From: Lachnospiraceae bacterium
Lineage (GTDB): Bacteria > Bacillota > Clostridia > Lachnospirales > Lachnospiraceae
Assembly (NCBI GenBank): GCA_009774615.1
Contig: VSOC01000101.1
Location: 1-13,933, forward strand
DNA length: 13,933 bases
Direction: 5' to 3'
Made by a program: the position numbers and the translations under genes
Shown here: one piece after another, positions 1 through 7,849 of the stretch
Layout of the letters: each line of letters opens with the position of its first letter
Numbering within the stretch: the stretch's first letter is position 1
The notes under the pieces: model-generated
Told to the model about the DNA's origin: nothing
The model's input: only the letters and a program-made list of their open reading frames with translations
Databases searched by the model: none

Positions 1-553
1 TCTTTATTTTTGTTTGATCATATAATTTTCTCTTTATTTTATCTAATAAAGCTACGGGTCTTATACATCGTGATTCAATATTTAACTCATAGCTCCATTT
101 ATTTGAGTATAAGTTAGAATCACACAAATGATAATGCGGATATATATCTCCAGGGCATAATATAAATTCTTCGTCTTGAAGTTGATAAATATCCATTAAA
201 TGTGGTATTTTCAATTTTCTTGATATATATTCAACACTTAAATTTAACTGTACACTATGAAAAAATTTAATTCCTTCATTGACTGCAAATTCTTCTATAT
301 ATTTTGCATTATTCATTGCACCTGTAAAATCAATACCTGAAAAACTTGTAGCTGTGTCAAATGGTAAACAGACATATTTTATACTATTCCACTCACACCT
401 CTTTGCATATTCAACATTATAATTTTTCTTATTGTTCACAGGAATAACAACAATAACATCATGAAGCTTAGACATTAAAATTGCCTGCTGCAGCAATAAA
501 TTTCCTGCCCCACCAAGTCCACTTGAAGCATCTAAAAAAAAAGCTATCTTCAT
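1..553 (-). CDS. Glycosyltransferase, GT-B fold (GT4-like), N-terminal part; runs off the left edge
   Basis: I translated 184 residues by hand from an ATG at 553-551; the frame stays open to base 1, so the C-terminal part lies outside the window. The protein opens MKIAFFLDASSGLGGAGN, a first beta strand followed by a glycine-rich loop, as in the acceptor domain of GT-B glycosyltransferases. Around residue 100 the stretch FFHSVQLNLSVEYISRKL followed by KIPHLMDIYQL resembles the GT4 pattern (His-Ser, helix, then 'IPH' and a strand). The donor-binding EX7E region would be downstream and is not visible. The start overlaps the stop of the sulfate ATPase gene in an ATGA arrangement, with a GGGAGGA Shine-Dalgarno 5 nt upstream, so translation is probably coupled. 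The gene is much more AT-rich than the cys genes (14 G/C in 241-300). A role in building the glycan that is sulfated is inference. Confidence 0.7.
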   Translation of the reverse strand, partial: MKIAFFLDASSGLGGAGNLLLQQAILMSKLHDVIVVIPVNNKKNYNVEYAKRCEWNSIKYVCLPFDTATSFSGIDFTGAMNNAKYIEEFAVNEGIKFFHSVQLNLSVEYISRKLKIPHLMDIYQLQDEEFILCPGDIYPHYHLCDSNLYSNKWSYELNIESRCIRPVALLDKIKRKLYDQTKIK

Positions 554-1287
554 TTCATTCCTCCCAAGTGAGGATATCGCTCTACATCAATAAACTCCTT
601 AACAAACTCTGTCTGCGGATGCTCACATATATTCTCTGGTGAATCCATCTGTTCAATCTTTCCTTCATTCATCACAATCACCATATCTGCCACTTCCATT
701 GCTTCTTCCTGGTCATGGGTTACGAAGATACTGGTAATCCCAACTTTTTCTATCATTCCCTTCAGCCATCCTCGAAGTTCCCTTCTAATTTTTGCATCAA
801 TCGCTGCAAAAGGTTCATCCAACAATAACAACTGCGGATTAGGTGCCAGTGCACGGGCAAAGGCTACTCTCTGCCGCTGCCCTCCTGATAACTGATAAGG
901 ATAACGCTTCCCCAAATCCTGCATGGAAATCAATTCTAACAATTCTTCTACTCTCTCTTGAATCTCATTTTTCCTTTTTTTCTGCACTTGCAGTCCAAAG
1001 GCGATATTATCTGCTACGGTCATATAGCGAAACAGTGCATAATTCTGAAACACCATTCCAATCCCCCGCTTGCTTCCCGGAAGATGGTTTATCCTTATTC
1101 CATTCATTAAAATATCCCCGGAGTCCGGTACATCCAGTCCGGCAATCATCCGCAGTATGGTTGTTTTTCCGCTTCCGCTTGGCCCCAGTAAGGCTGCTAA
1201 CTGCCCTTTTTCTATTCCAAAACTCACATCCTTCGATGCCTGGAATCCGTCAAAAATCTTATTCACCTGCTTCATTTCTATATGCAT
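550..1287 (-). CDS. cysA: Sulfate ABC transporter ATP-binding protein, short CysA type
   Basis: This is the ATPase that drives sulfate (possibly also thiosulfate) import with the two permeases upstream. All the ATPase motifs are present, numbered from the ATG at 1287: Walker A GPSGSGKT at 35-42, Q-loop Gln81, signature LSGGQ at 133-137, Walker B LLLLDE at 153-158 and the switch His191. At 245 aa it ends soon after the nucleotide-binding domain and lacks most of the C-terminal regulatory (TOBE-like) region of the roughly 365-aa E. coli CysA. I prefer the ATG at 1287 because AAAGGG lies 8 nt upstream and the protein then starts directly on the first strand; an in-frame ATG at 1311 would add 8 residues. 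It follows the permease gene by about 55 nt. Family assignment as a sulfate rather than molybdate ATPase rests mainly on the operon. Confidence 0.88.
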   Translation of the reverse strand: MHIEMKQVNKIFDGFQASKDVSFGIEKGQLAALLGPSGSGKTTILRMIAGLDVPDSGDILMNGIRINHLPGSKRGIGMVFQNYALFRYMTVADNIAFGLQVQKKRKNEIQERVEELLELISMQDLGKRYPYQLSGGQRQRVAFARALAPNPQLLLLDEPFAAIDAKIRRELRGWLKGMIEKVGITSIFVTHDQEEAMEVADMVIVMNEGKIEQMDSPENICEHPQTEFVKEFIDVERYPHLGGMK

Positions 1288-1342
1288 TCTCGCATCCCTT
1301 TCTTTCTGCATCCTGCTTCTTCCCGTTTTTGCTTATTTTCAC

Positions 1343-2230
1343 CTATTTTCTCTTCCACTCCACGATATTTTTTATTAACAATATACCTATCGCCATAATC
1401 ACCAATATCGAAGAAACAGCAAATGCAGCGGTTGTATTAAATTCATTGTAGAGAATCTCTACATGGAGCGGAAGCGTATTGGTTTTTCCGCGAAGATGTC
1501 CGGAAACCACAGAAACTGCCCCAAACTCTCCCATAGCCCTTGCCGCACAAAGAATAATGCCGTAAAGAAGTGCCCACCGAATATGCGGAAAGGTAATCCT
1601 GCGAAAAATCGTAATCCCACCTGCCCCCATCAATGCCGCGGCCTCTTCTTCCTCCTTCCCCTGCACATTCATTACCGGAAACAATTCCCGAAAAACAAAG
1701 GGAAAAGTAACAAATATGGTTGCTAGGATAACTCCCGGAACAGCAAAGACAATCTTAATCGCATGGCTTTTAAAAAAATCCCCCATCCATCCAACATTTC
1801 CAAAAGTCAGAATAAAAATCAACCCTGCAATTACTGGAGAGATAGAAAATGGGATATCTATTAGTGCAGCAATAACCTGTCTTCCCCGAAAATAAAACTT
1901 ACTTAAAAGATAGGATGCCACAATCCCAAACACAGTATTAACAATTACCGCACAAACCATAGCCGCTAGTGTAAGCCAAAATGCCTTTATCACGTAAGTA
2001 TCGAAAATATTCTCCTTATAAATCTCCCACCCTTCCCGTAGGGCGTTGGTCAGCACGACAATCAGCGGAAGCACCAGCATTATCCCTAAAAACAATACAC
2101 TTATCCCAATACATATCGCTTTCACCAGCCTGCTTCCCTCATTTTGATGCGGTTCAATAACTTTTTGCAGAGAATGAATTCCATCTCCCGAAATATCCTG
2201 TTCATAGGATCTTTGCGCCTTTTTTGCCAT
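1343..2230 (-). CDS. cysW: Sulfate ABC transporter permease, CysW type
   Basis: This is one of the two membrane subunits of the sulfate importer. After a hydrophilic N-terminus of about 35 residues there are roughly six hydrophobic segments (first at about 40-61), and the cytoplasmic EAA loop that contacts the ATPase is clear as EEEEAAALMGAGG at about 193-205. The sequence SPVIAGLIF, near 131-139, and GEFGAVSVVSGH near the C-terminus are typical of CysW/CysU proteins. The start is uncertain. The ATG at 2230 has only a weak Shine-Dalgarno, and an in-frame TTG at 2251 would add 7 residues with AAAGGA about 12 nt upstream. The gene follows cysT closely and precedes the ATPase gene. Calling this one W and the upstream one T follows the usual operon order and the sequence style, and could be swapped without changing the function. 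Confidence 0.88.
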   Translation of the reverse strand: MAKKAQRSYEQDISGDGIHSLQKVIEPHQNEGSRLVKAICIGISVLFLGIMLVLPLIVVLTNALREGWEIYKENIFDTYVIKAFWLTLAAMVCAVIVNTVFGIVASYLLSKFYFRGRQVIAALIDIPFSISPVIAGLIFILTFGNVGWMGDFFKSHAIKIVFAVPGVILATIFVTFPFVFRELFPVMNVQGKEEEEAAALMGAGGITIFRRITFPHIRWALLYGIILCAARAMGEFGAVSVVSGHLRGKTNTLPLHVEILYNEFNTTAAFAVSSILVIMAIGILLIKNIVEWKRK

Positions 2231-2273
2231 CCTGTCTTCTTTTTGCTTCAACGTTTTCTGCTTTCCTTTCTGC

Positions 2274-3125
2274 CTATCCCTTACTAAACCTTTGCATATA
2301 AATCTGTACCGAATTAATCAAAAGCATCAGTACAAATGACAGCAATAACAGGACAAACGCAATGGCTGTAGCATCCGCATATTTGTACTGTTCTAATTTC
2401 ATCATAATTAAAAGCGAGGCAATCTGTGTTTTATAGGGAATATTTCCGGCTATAAATACGACACTCCCATATTCCCCAAGCCCCCTGGCAAAAGCAAGAC
2501 CAAATCCTGCTAAAAGTGCTGGAAAAACTTCTGGAAAAATCACATGAAAAAAGATATAAAACCGGCCTGCCCCCAGCATCGCTGCGGCCTCTTCATACTG
2601 TCGGTCAAGTTTTTCCAGTACCGGCTGTACGGCCCTCACCACAAAAGGTATACCTACAAAGACCATCGCAATCGTAATCCCAATGCGGGTATAAGCAATC
2701 TTTATTCCCAGCCTTGCAAACCCGCTGCCTATCCATCCCTTATCCGAATAAAGATAGGTCAGGGCAATTCCTGCTACCGCCGTAGGCAGGGCAAAGGGGA
2801 GTTCTATAAGACCATCCATAATCCGCTTTCCCGGAAAATCGTAGCGAACTAAAACCCAGGAAAGCAAAAGACCAAACACAGTGTTAATTAATGCTGCTAT
2901 AAATGCCCCGGAAAGACTGACCATATAGCCGGAAATGACCTGGCGCGAAGTAATAATCTCCATAAACTCCAAAAAACTCAGCTTCCCGACATGAATAAAA
3001 ATAGAACACAACGGCATCAGGACAAAAAATCCCAGCATTGTCAGGGTAACTCCCATACAGAGGCCATAACCAGGGATTACCCGGATACCTTTTTTATTCT
3101 TTACCTTTACAATCGTTTGTTCCAT
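2274..3125 (-). CDS. cysT: Sulfate ABC transporter permease, CysT (CysU) type
   Basis: This is the partner permease of the sulfate importer, 283 aa, with about six membrane segments (the first at roughly 22-45). The ATPase-contacting EAA loop reads EEAAAMLGAG at 178-187. The stretch ELPFALPTAVAGI at 108-120 and the C-terminal GEYGSVVFIAGN are characteristic of CysT. The ATG at 3125 follows a GAGGAT element about 10 nt upstream. It is separated from the binding-protein gene by 72 nt in which I see no terminator, and is followed by the second permease about 40 nt downstream. CysT and CysW together would form the transmembrane pore as a heterodimer. Confidence 0.9.
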   Translation of the reverse strand: MEQTIVKVKNKKGIRVIPGYGLCMGVTLTMLGFFVLMPLCSIFIHVGKLSFLEFMEIITSRQVISGYMVSLSGAFIAALINTVFGLLLSWVLVRYDFPGKRIMDGLIELPFALPTAVAGIALTYLYSDKGWIGSGFARLGIKIAYTRIGITIAMVFVGIPFVVRAVQPVLEKLDRQYEEAAAMLGAGRFYIFFHVIFPEVFPALLAGFGLAFARGLGEYGSVVFIAGNIPYKTQIASLLIMMKLEQYKYADATAIAFVLLLLSFVLMLLINSVQIYMQRFSKG

Positions 3126-3197
3126 ACCTGCAGCTATCCTCGATCTTTTTTCTTTCTTTTTCCAAACTATTTTCCAGAATAATTTCTAAGAATACAT

Positions 3198-4235
3198 CTA
3201 ATCGGAATAAATCTGATCAAACACCGCTCCATCCTGGAAGAAGGTTTCATAGGCTTTATCCCATCCACCAAAATCTTCAATCGATACCAAATTCATTTCC
3301 AGGTTAAACTGCCCGGAAAATTCCTGTAAAATCACATCTCTGGATGGACGATAATAGTTCTTTCCTGCCAACCGCTGTGCTTCTTCACTGTATAAATATT
3401 CCAGATATGCTGCTGCCAGTTCTTCAGTTCCATGTTCCTGTACATTTTTATCCACTACAGCTACCGAAGGCTGTGCCAATATACTGATGCTCGGTGTTAC
3501 CATCTCATACTGATCAGGATACTCTTCCATCGCTAAATAAGCTTCATTTTCCCAGGCAATCAACACATCGCCCTGACCATTTTCAACAAATGTATTCGTT
3601 GCCCCACGGGCACCAGAATCCAGTACCAGAACATTTTTATACAACTTTTTTAAATTATTTCTGGTTTCCTCCTCATTTTCCCTATCCTGTTCCTGCCAAT
3701 AGGCCCAGGCAGCAAGAAAATTCCAACATGCTCCGCCGGAAGTTTTTGGATTGGGCGTGATAACTTCAATCCCATCCCGAACAAGATCATCCCAGTCCTG
3801 GATATTCTTCTCATTACCTTTACGGACTAAGAACACAATTGTTGACGTATAAGGTGAACTTTCCCCGTCAAATTCCTCCATCCATCCCGCTTCAATCAAG
3901 CCTGCCTGCTCAATGGCAGTAACATCATGGGCAAGGGCAAGCGTCACGACATCCGCCTCATTTCCTTCCATGACGGAACGCGCCTGCGAACCCGAACCTC
4001 CGTGTGACTGCACAACCCGGATTTCTTCGTTATGTTCTTCCTTCCAGTATTGACAAAACAGTTCATTATACTGCGAATAAAATTCCCTTGTCGGATCATA
4101 GGACACATTTAAAAGTTCTCTTTCTTTTTTACTGTCCGATGAAGAGTCCGAACTTTTCTGGCATCCTGCTATCCCTAAAGACAGCGCAAAAATCATAGCC
4201 ATTACCCGCAAACCTGCTCCTGATGTCTTTCTCAT
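3198..4235 (-). CDS. sbp: Sulfate-binding lipoprotein of the ABC importer (Sbp/CysP family)
   Basis: This is the extracellular substrate-binding subunit that captures sulfate and hands it to the two permeases. The 345-aa protein from the ATG at 4235 starts with a lipoprotein signal peptide: a basic N-terminus, a hydrophobic core and the lipobox IAGC with the acylated cysteine at residue 25. This supports that start, which has GGGAGA 4 nt upstream, over an in-frame ATG at 4280 that would add 15 residues ahead of the signal. The mature part contains the family hallmarks NVSYDPTREFYSQYN, SHGGSGSQARSV and ADVVTLALAHDV, then NPKTSGGACWNFLAAWAYW, all close to the Sbp/CysP consensus. A serine- and lysine-rich linker (SSDSSSDSKKE) follows the cysteine, as in many Gram-positive lipoproteins. 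The gene lies between cysQ (44 nt) and cysT (72 nt). Confidence 0.92.
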   Translation of the reverse strand: MRKTSGAGLRVMAMIFALSLGIAGCQKSSDSSSDSKKERELLNVSYDPTREFYSQYNELFCQYWKEEHNEEIRVVQSHGGSGSQARSVMEGNEADVVTLALAHDVTAIEQAGLIEAGWMEEFDGESSPYTSTIVFLVRKGNEKNIQDWDDLVRDGIEVITPNPKTSGGACWNFLAAWAYWQEQDRENEEETRNNLKKLYKNVLVLDSGARGATNTFVENGQGDVLIAWENEAYLAMEEYPDQYEMVTPSISILAQPSVAVVDKNVQEHGTEELAAAYLEYLYSEEAQRLAGKNYYRPSRDVILQEFSGQFNLEMNLVSIEDFGGWDKAYETFFQDGAVFDQIYSD

Positions 4236-4279
4236 AAGTTCTCCCTTGATGCATAAAGAATGAATCCCATCACTTGCCA

Positions 4280-5065
4280 TTAAACCAACAAATTTTCCTG
4301 TCGGTTAATAATATAAAACCCTTTTGTGTTACGACTGTCTTCCCGGTTGTATCGCATAACTGAACCGTCCATCTGCCTGAAAACAGCCCCTGCCTCTTCG
4401 GCAATACACTGCATAGCTGCTGTATCCCATTCCATTGTCGGATTAAAGCGGTAATAAGCATCAGCATCTCCGCAGGCAACCATACAGCCTTTCAGTGAAC
4501 TTCCTACCTTAACAAAATGAGTAATCTTATACTTCTCAATTAAAGCATCCATCTGCGCACAGCCATGTGAATTACTGATGACCAGCCTAAGCGATGAAAT
4601 TTCCTGATTATCGGATACATAAAGCCTTTTTTCCTCACCGTCTGCTGATTTTTTGAATGCACCAAAACTCTCTGCTGCAAAATAAAGTTCTTTAAATATC
4701 GGCACATAGATTACACCCATAACCGCCCTGTGCTGATAAGCTAAAGCGATATTCACCGTAAACTGACCATTGCGCTTAATAAATTCCTTTGTTCCATCTA
4801 ACGGATCGACAATAAAACAATAGTCATTCGCAAGCCTGTTTGTATTATCTTTTTCTTCTTCGGATAAAACAGCGTATAGCGGAAATCTTTCCTTAAGCAG
4901 CTTTACAATAATGTTGTTTGCTGCTTTATCCGCCTGGGTAAGCGGAGAAGTATCTTCTTTATACTCGACTTTCCATTCTTCCGAATTCTGATAGATTTCT
5001 AAAATCGCTTTCCCGGCTTGAATTGCGGCTTCTTTTGCTGTTTCAAGTTCCTTTTCCCATAGCAT
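4280..5065 (-). CDS. cysQ: 3'(2'),5'-bisphosphate nucleotidase (PAP phosphatase), CysQ
   Basis: CysQ hydrolyses 3'-phosphoadenosine 5'-phosphate (PAP), the by-product of PAPS-dependent sulfotransfer or reduction, to AMP, preventing product inhibition. The 261-aa protein carries the metal-binding motifs of the lithium-sensitive inositol monophosphatase-like family: SEEE at 68-71, DPLDGT at 87-92 followed by KEF (the KEF ending favours CysQ over inositol phosphatases), and EWDTAA with Asp214. The ATG at 5065 lies inside the end of the cysNC gene (23-nt overlap, different frame), so the two are probably translationally coupled; AAGGAA lies just upstream. A PAP phosphatase immediately after a PAPS synthase fits a pathway that turns over PAPS heavily. 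Confidence 0.92.
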   Translation of the reverse strand: MLWEKELETAKEAAIQAGKAILEIYQNSEEWKVEYKEDTSPLTQADKAANNIIVKLLKERFPLYAVLSEEEKDNTNRLANDYCFIVDPLDGTKEFIKRNGQFTVNIALAYQHRAVMGVIYVPIFKELYFAAESFGAFKKSADGEEKRLYVSDNQEISSLRLVISNSHGCAQMDALIEKYKITHFVKVGSSLKGCMVACGDADAYYRFNPTMEWDTAAMQCIAEEAGAVFRQMDGSVMRYNREDSRNTKGFYIINRQENLLV

Positions 5066-6896
5066 TGGTTCCTTTTCTCTCCTGCAACAAATTAAGAATA
5101 ATTTCGACGGATTCTTCTAAAGACTGTCTGCTTGTATCAATAACAAGTTCTGCATTTTCCGGTGCTTCATAGGGGCTTGTTATTCCCGTAAAATTTGGTA
5201 TTTTTCCTTCCCTTGCTTTTTGATACAGCCCTTTTACATCCCTGCGCTCACATTCTTCCAAAGGAGTACTTACATAAATTTCGATGAAATTTTCTTCTCC
5301 AATAATTTTCCTTGCGTTCCTCCGGTCACTTGCAAATGGCGAAATAAAAGAAGTAAGGACAATTAATCCTGCATCATTCATCAGCTTTGCCACTTCGGCA
5401 ATTCTCCGGATATTTTCGATACGGTCTTCCGGTTCAAACCCCAGATTTTTATTCAATCCCATACGAACGTTGTCGCCATCCAACAGCATGGTGTACCTTC
5501 CGCTGACCGACAACCTTTTTTCTATCTCATTTGCCAATGCAGACTTTCCTGAGCCGGAAAGCCCGGTAAACCATAGGGTCACTGGTTTCTGTCCCATCTT
5601 CTCTGCCCGGATTTGGCGTGTAATATCCATCGTCTGCCATACAATATTTTCACTTCTACGCAGTGAATGTTCCACAACACCGCAGGCCGAAGTCATATTG
5701 GTCAACCGGTCAATCAGGATAAAACTTCCAAGTCCTTTATTCGCGGCAAAGGTAGAATAGACAAGCAGCGAACCTGCTGCAATATCACAGACAGCGATTT
5801 CATTTTTATATAATTTTGAAGCGGCAAGCTGTTCTCCTGTATGAATATTGATGCGATATTTAATATCCATCACACAGGCAGGAATCATCTTTGTCCCCAA
5901 TTTCAGCAAAAAATTTTTTCCCTGCATCAGTTCTGCATCATCCATCCAAAGCAGACTGGCTGTAAACATGGTGCTGACACATAACTGTTTATCCTTTACC
6001 AGCACACATCCTCGGGAAACATCTACTTCCCGCTGCAGAGAAATCGTCACTGCCTGCCCTTTTTGGGCCTGTGCCACATTTTGTTCTCCGACCAGTATGG
6101 ATTCCACACAAGCTTTTTCCCCACTGGGAAGAACCGTAATTTCCTCTCCTTCTCTAATGCTTCCGGCTTCAACCTGCCCCTGAAATCCACGAAAGCTATG
6201 ATTGGGACGGCACACCCGCTGTACAGGCAGAATAAATCCGTCTTCCTCTGTCCCCTCATCGATATTTACCGTTTCCAGTGTATCCAATAACGTCTTTCCC
6301 TTATACCAGGGCATGTGCGAAGAGGTTAAGGTAATATTGTCCCCTTCGGTTGCGGAAACTGGAATAACATTCACATGATTTAATTCCAGATCAATCGCTA
6401 ACTTCTTTATCTCTTTTTCAATCTTTTTGTACTCTTTTTGACTGTAGCGCACAAGATCCATCTTATTTACGGCAAAGATAAAATATTTTATTCCCATCAA
6501 TGCACAGATTCTGGCATGTCGTTTTGTCTGAATCAGTATTCCCTGGGATGCATCCACCAAAATCACGGTCAGATCGGCAAAGGAAGCACCTACAGCCATA
6601 TTTCGGGTATATTCCTCATGTCCCGGTGTATCAGCAACGATAAAACTTCTTTTTTCTGTTGTAAAATAACGGTAGGCAACATCAATCGTAATTCCCTGTT
6701 CACGTTCAGCCATCAGTCCATCCAGCAAAAGAGAATAATCCATTTTCCCTTCCCGGCTGCCCACCCGGCTGTCCAGTTCTAAAGCACGTTCCTGATCGGT
6801 AAAAAGCAGTTTTGCATCGTAGAGCATATGTCCGATTAATGTTGATTTCCCATCATCTACGCCTCCGCAGGTAATGAACTTCAATAATCCATTCAT
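5043..6896 (-). CDS. cysNC: Bifunctional sulfate adenylyltransferase subunit 1 / adenylylsulfate kinase (CysN-CysC fusion, NodQ-like)
   Basis: With CysD, the CysN half makes adenylyl sulfate (APS) from ATP and sulfate, driven by GTP hydrolysis; the CysC half phosphorylates APS to PAPS. The 617-aa protein starts at the ATG at 6896, one base after the cysD stop. GTPase motifs are GGVDDGKST at 11-19, GITID at 68-72, DTPGH at 89-93 and NKMD at 144-147, followed by EF-Tu-like beta-barrel domains. From about residue 437 comes an APS kinase domain with Walker A GLSGSGKS at 445-452 and then LLDGDNVRMGLN, where the aspartate-asparagine pair is typical of CysC. The C-terminus FTGITSPYEAPENAELVIDT is the usual kinase ending. 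The same fusion is known as NodQ in rhizobia, where it supplies PAPS for Nod-factor sulfation. Confidence 0.95.
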   Translation of the reverse strand: MNGLLKFITCGGVDDGKSTLIGHMLYDAKLLFTDQERALELDSRVGSREGKMDYSLLLDGLMAEREQGITIDVAYRYFTTEKRSFIVADTPGHEEYTRNMAVGASFADLTVILVDASQGILIQTKRHARICALMGIKYFIFAVNKMDLVRYSQKEYKKIEKEIKKLAIDLELNHVNVIPVSATEGDNITLTSSHMPWYKGKTLLDTLETVNIDEGTEEDGFILPVQRVCRPNHSFRGFQGQVEAGSIREGEEITVLPSGEKACVESILVGEQNVAQAQKGQAVTISLQREVDVSRGCVLVKDKQLCVSTMFTASLLWMDDAELMQGKNFLLKLGTKMIPACVMDIKYRINIHTGEQLAASKLYKNEIAVCDIAAGSLLVYSTFAANKGLGSFILIDRLTNMTSACGVVEHSLRRSENIVWQTMDITRQIRAEKMGQKPVTLWFTGLSGSGKSALANEIEKRLSVSGRYTMLLDGDNVRMGLNKNLGFEPEDRIENIRRIAEVAKLMNDAGLIVLTSFISPFASDRRNARKIIGEENFIEIYVSTPLEECERRDVKGLYQKAREGKIPNFTGITSPYEAPENAELVIDTSRQSLEESVEIILNLLQERKGTNAMGKGT

Positions 6897-6897
6897 T

Positions 6898-7803
6898 TTA
6901 GAAATACCCCTCTCTCTTGCGCCTTTCCATGCTCCCTGTTGCCTCATGGTCAATCACACGGCTTGTTCGCTCCGAAGTTACTGCCCCTAACGTTTCCTCT
7001 ACAATTTCTTCTAAGGTACTTGCCGTAGATGTAATACCACCGGTCAACGGGTAGCACCCTAAAGTACGGAATCGAACACTTATCTTTTGTACTTCTTCCC
7101 CGGGAAATAATTTCATCCGCTCATCATCTACCATTATGATGTTGCCATCTCGGTAAACCACCGGACGTTCTTTCGTAAAATACAAAGGAACAATCTCTAT
7201 CTTTTCTCTAGCAATATACTGCCAGATATCTTTTTCTGTCCAATTGGAAAGTGGAAATACACGTATACTTTCTCCTTGATGAATCTGTGTATTATAGAGT
7301 TTCCACATCTCCGGACGCTGATTTTTGGGGTCCCATGCCTGTTCCTTGCTGCGGAATGAAAAAATCCTCTCCTTGGCCCTGGACTTTTCCTCATCTCTTC
7401 GTCCGCCGCCAAAAGCCGCCGTAAAACCATACAGGGAAAGCGCCTGCTTTAACGCCTGCGTTTTCATAATATCCGTGTAGGCTGCACCATGATCAAAGGG
7501 ATTTATTCCCTGCTTTATGCCTTCTTCATTCGTATAGACAAGCATTTCAATCCCTTTTTCCTTCGCTATACGGTCACGGAATGCAATCATCTCCTTAAAC
7601 TTCCATGTTGTATCAATATGGAGAAAAGGAAACGGCGGCTTTTCCGGATAAAATGCTTTCATCGCTAAATGAAGCATCACCGAACTGTCCTTTCCAATGG
7701 AATACAGCATCACTGGTTTTTCACACTCCGCTGCAACCTCACGCATAATATAGATTGCTTCCGCCTCTAATGTATCTAAATGAGTGGATGTTATATTTTT
7801 CAT
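6898..7803 (-). CDS. cysD: Sulfate adenylyltransferase subunit 2, CysD
   Basis: This is the catalytic ATP-sulfurylase subunit that forms APS with the CysN GTPase. The 301-aa length from the ATG at 7803 matches the usual size of about 302 aa. It has the PP-loop nucleotide-binding motif SIGKDS at 35-40, the following HIDTTWKFKEM, and FGGGRRDEEKSRAKERIFSFR-type sequence typical of CysD; the C-terminus carries RTLGCYPLTGG and TSERTSRVIDHE. I chose the ATG at 7803 because AGGA lies 7 nt upstream and the length fits; an in-frame GTG at 7830 would add 9 residues but has a poor ribosome site. It starts about 46 nt after the sulfotransferase stop with no visible promoter between, so the two are probably co-transcribed. 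Confidence 0.95.
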   Translation of the reverse strand: MKNITSTHLDTLEAEAIYIMREVAAECEKPVMLYSIGKDSSVMLHLAMKAFYPEKPPFPFLHIDTTWKFKEMIAFRDRIAKEKGIEMLVYTNEEGIKQGINPFDHGAAYTDIMKTQALKQALSLYGFTAAFGGGRRDEEKSRAKERIFSFRSKEQAWDPKNQRPEMWKLYNTQIHQGESIRVFPLSNWTEKDIWQYIAREKIEIVPLYFTKERPVVYRDGNIIMVDDERMKLFPGEEVQKISVRFRTLGCYPLTGGITSTASTLEEIVEETLGAVTSERTSRVIDHEATGSMERRKREGYF

Positions 7804-7849
7804 TATTATATCCTGTTGCTCCTTTAGCACCTTACTTATTGTTATTTCT

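Noticed and set aside
843..1451. Plus-strand open frame of about 200 codons across the ATPase/permease junction
   Set aside because: It lies antisense to two well-supported genes, is rich in Ser, Phe and Leu as expected for a complement frame, and has no recognisable motif.
2150..4275. Short shared sequence encoding DGIHSL near the start of cysW and just before sbp
   Set aside because: About 14 of 15 bases match (GATGG-ATTCATTCT) but the similarity does not extend, and the copy before sbp is probably untranslated; it is likely coincidence or an old remnant.
5284..5760. Plus-strand open frame of 158 codons inside cysNC
   Set aside because: It is antisense to the conserved APS kinase and CysN C-terminal coding sequence and shows no protein-family features.
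4280..7803. A standard cysteine-synthesis (assimilatory sulfate reduction) operon
   Set aside because: cysD, cysNC, cysQ and the importer would fit, but no reductase gene is present and a sulfotransferase is first in the unit; genes outside the window could still change this view.
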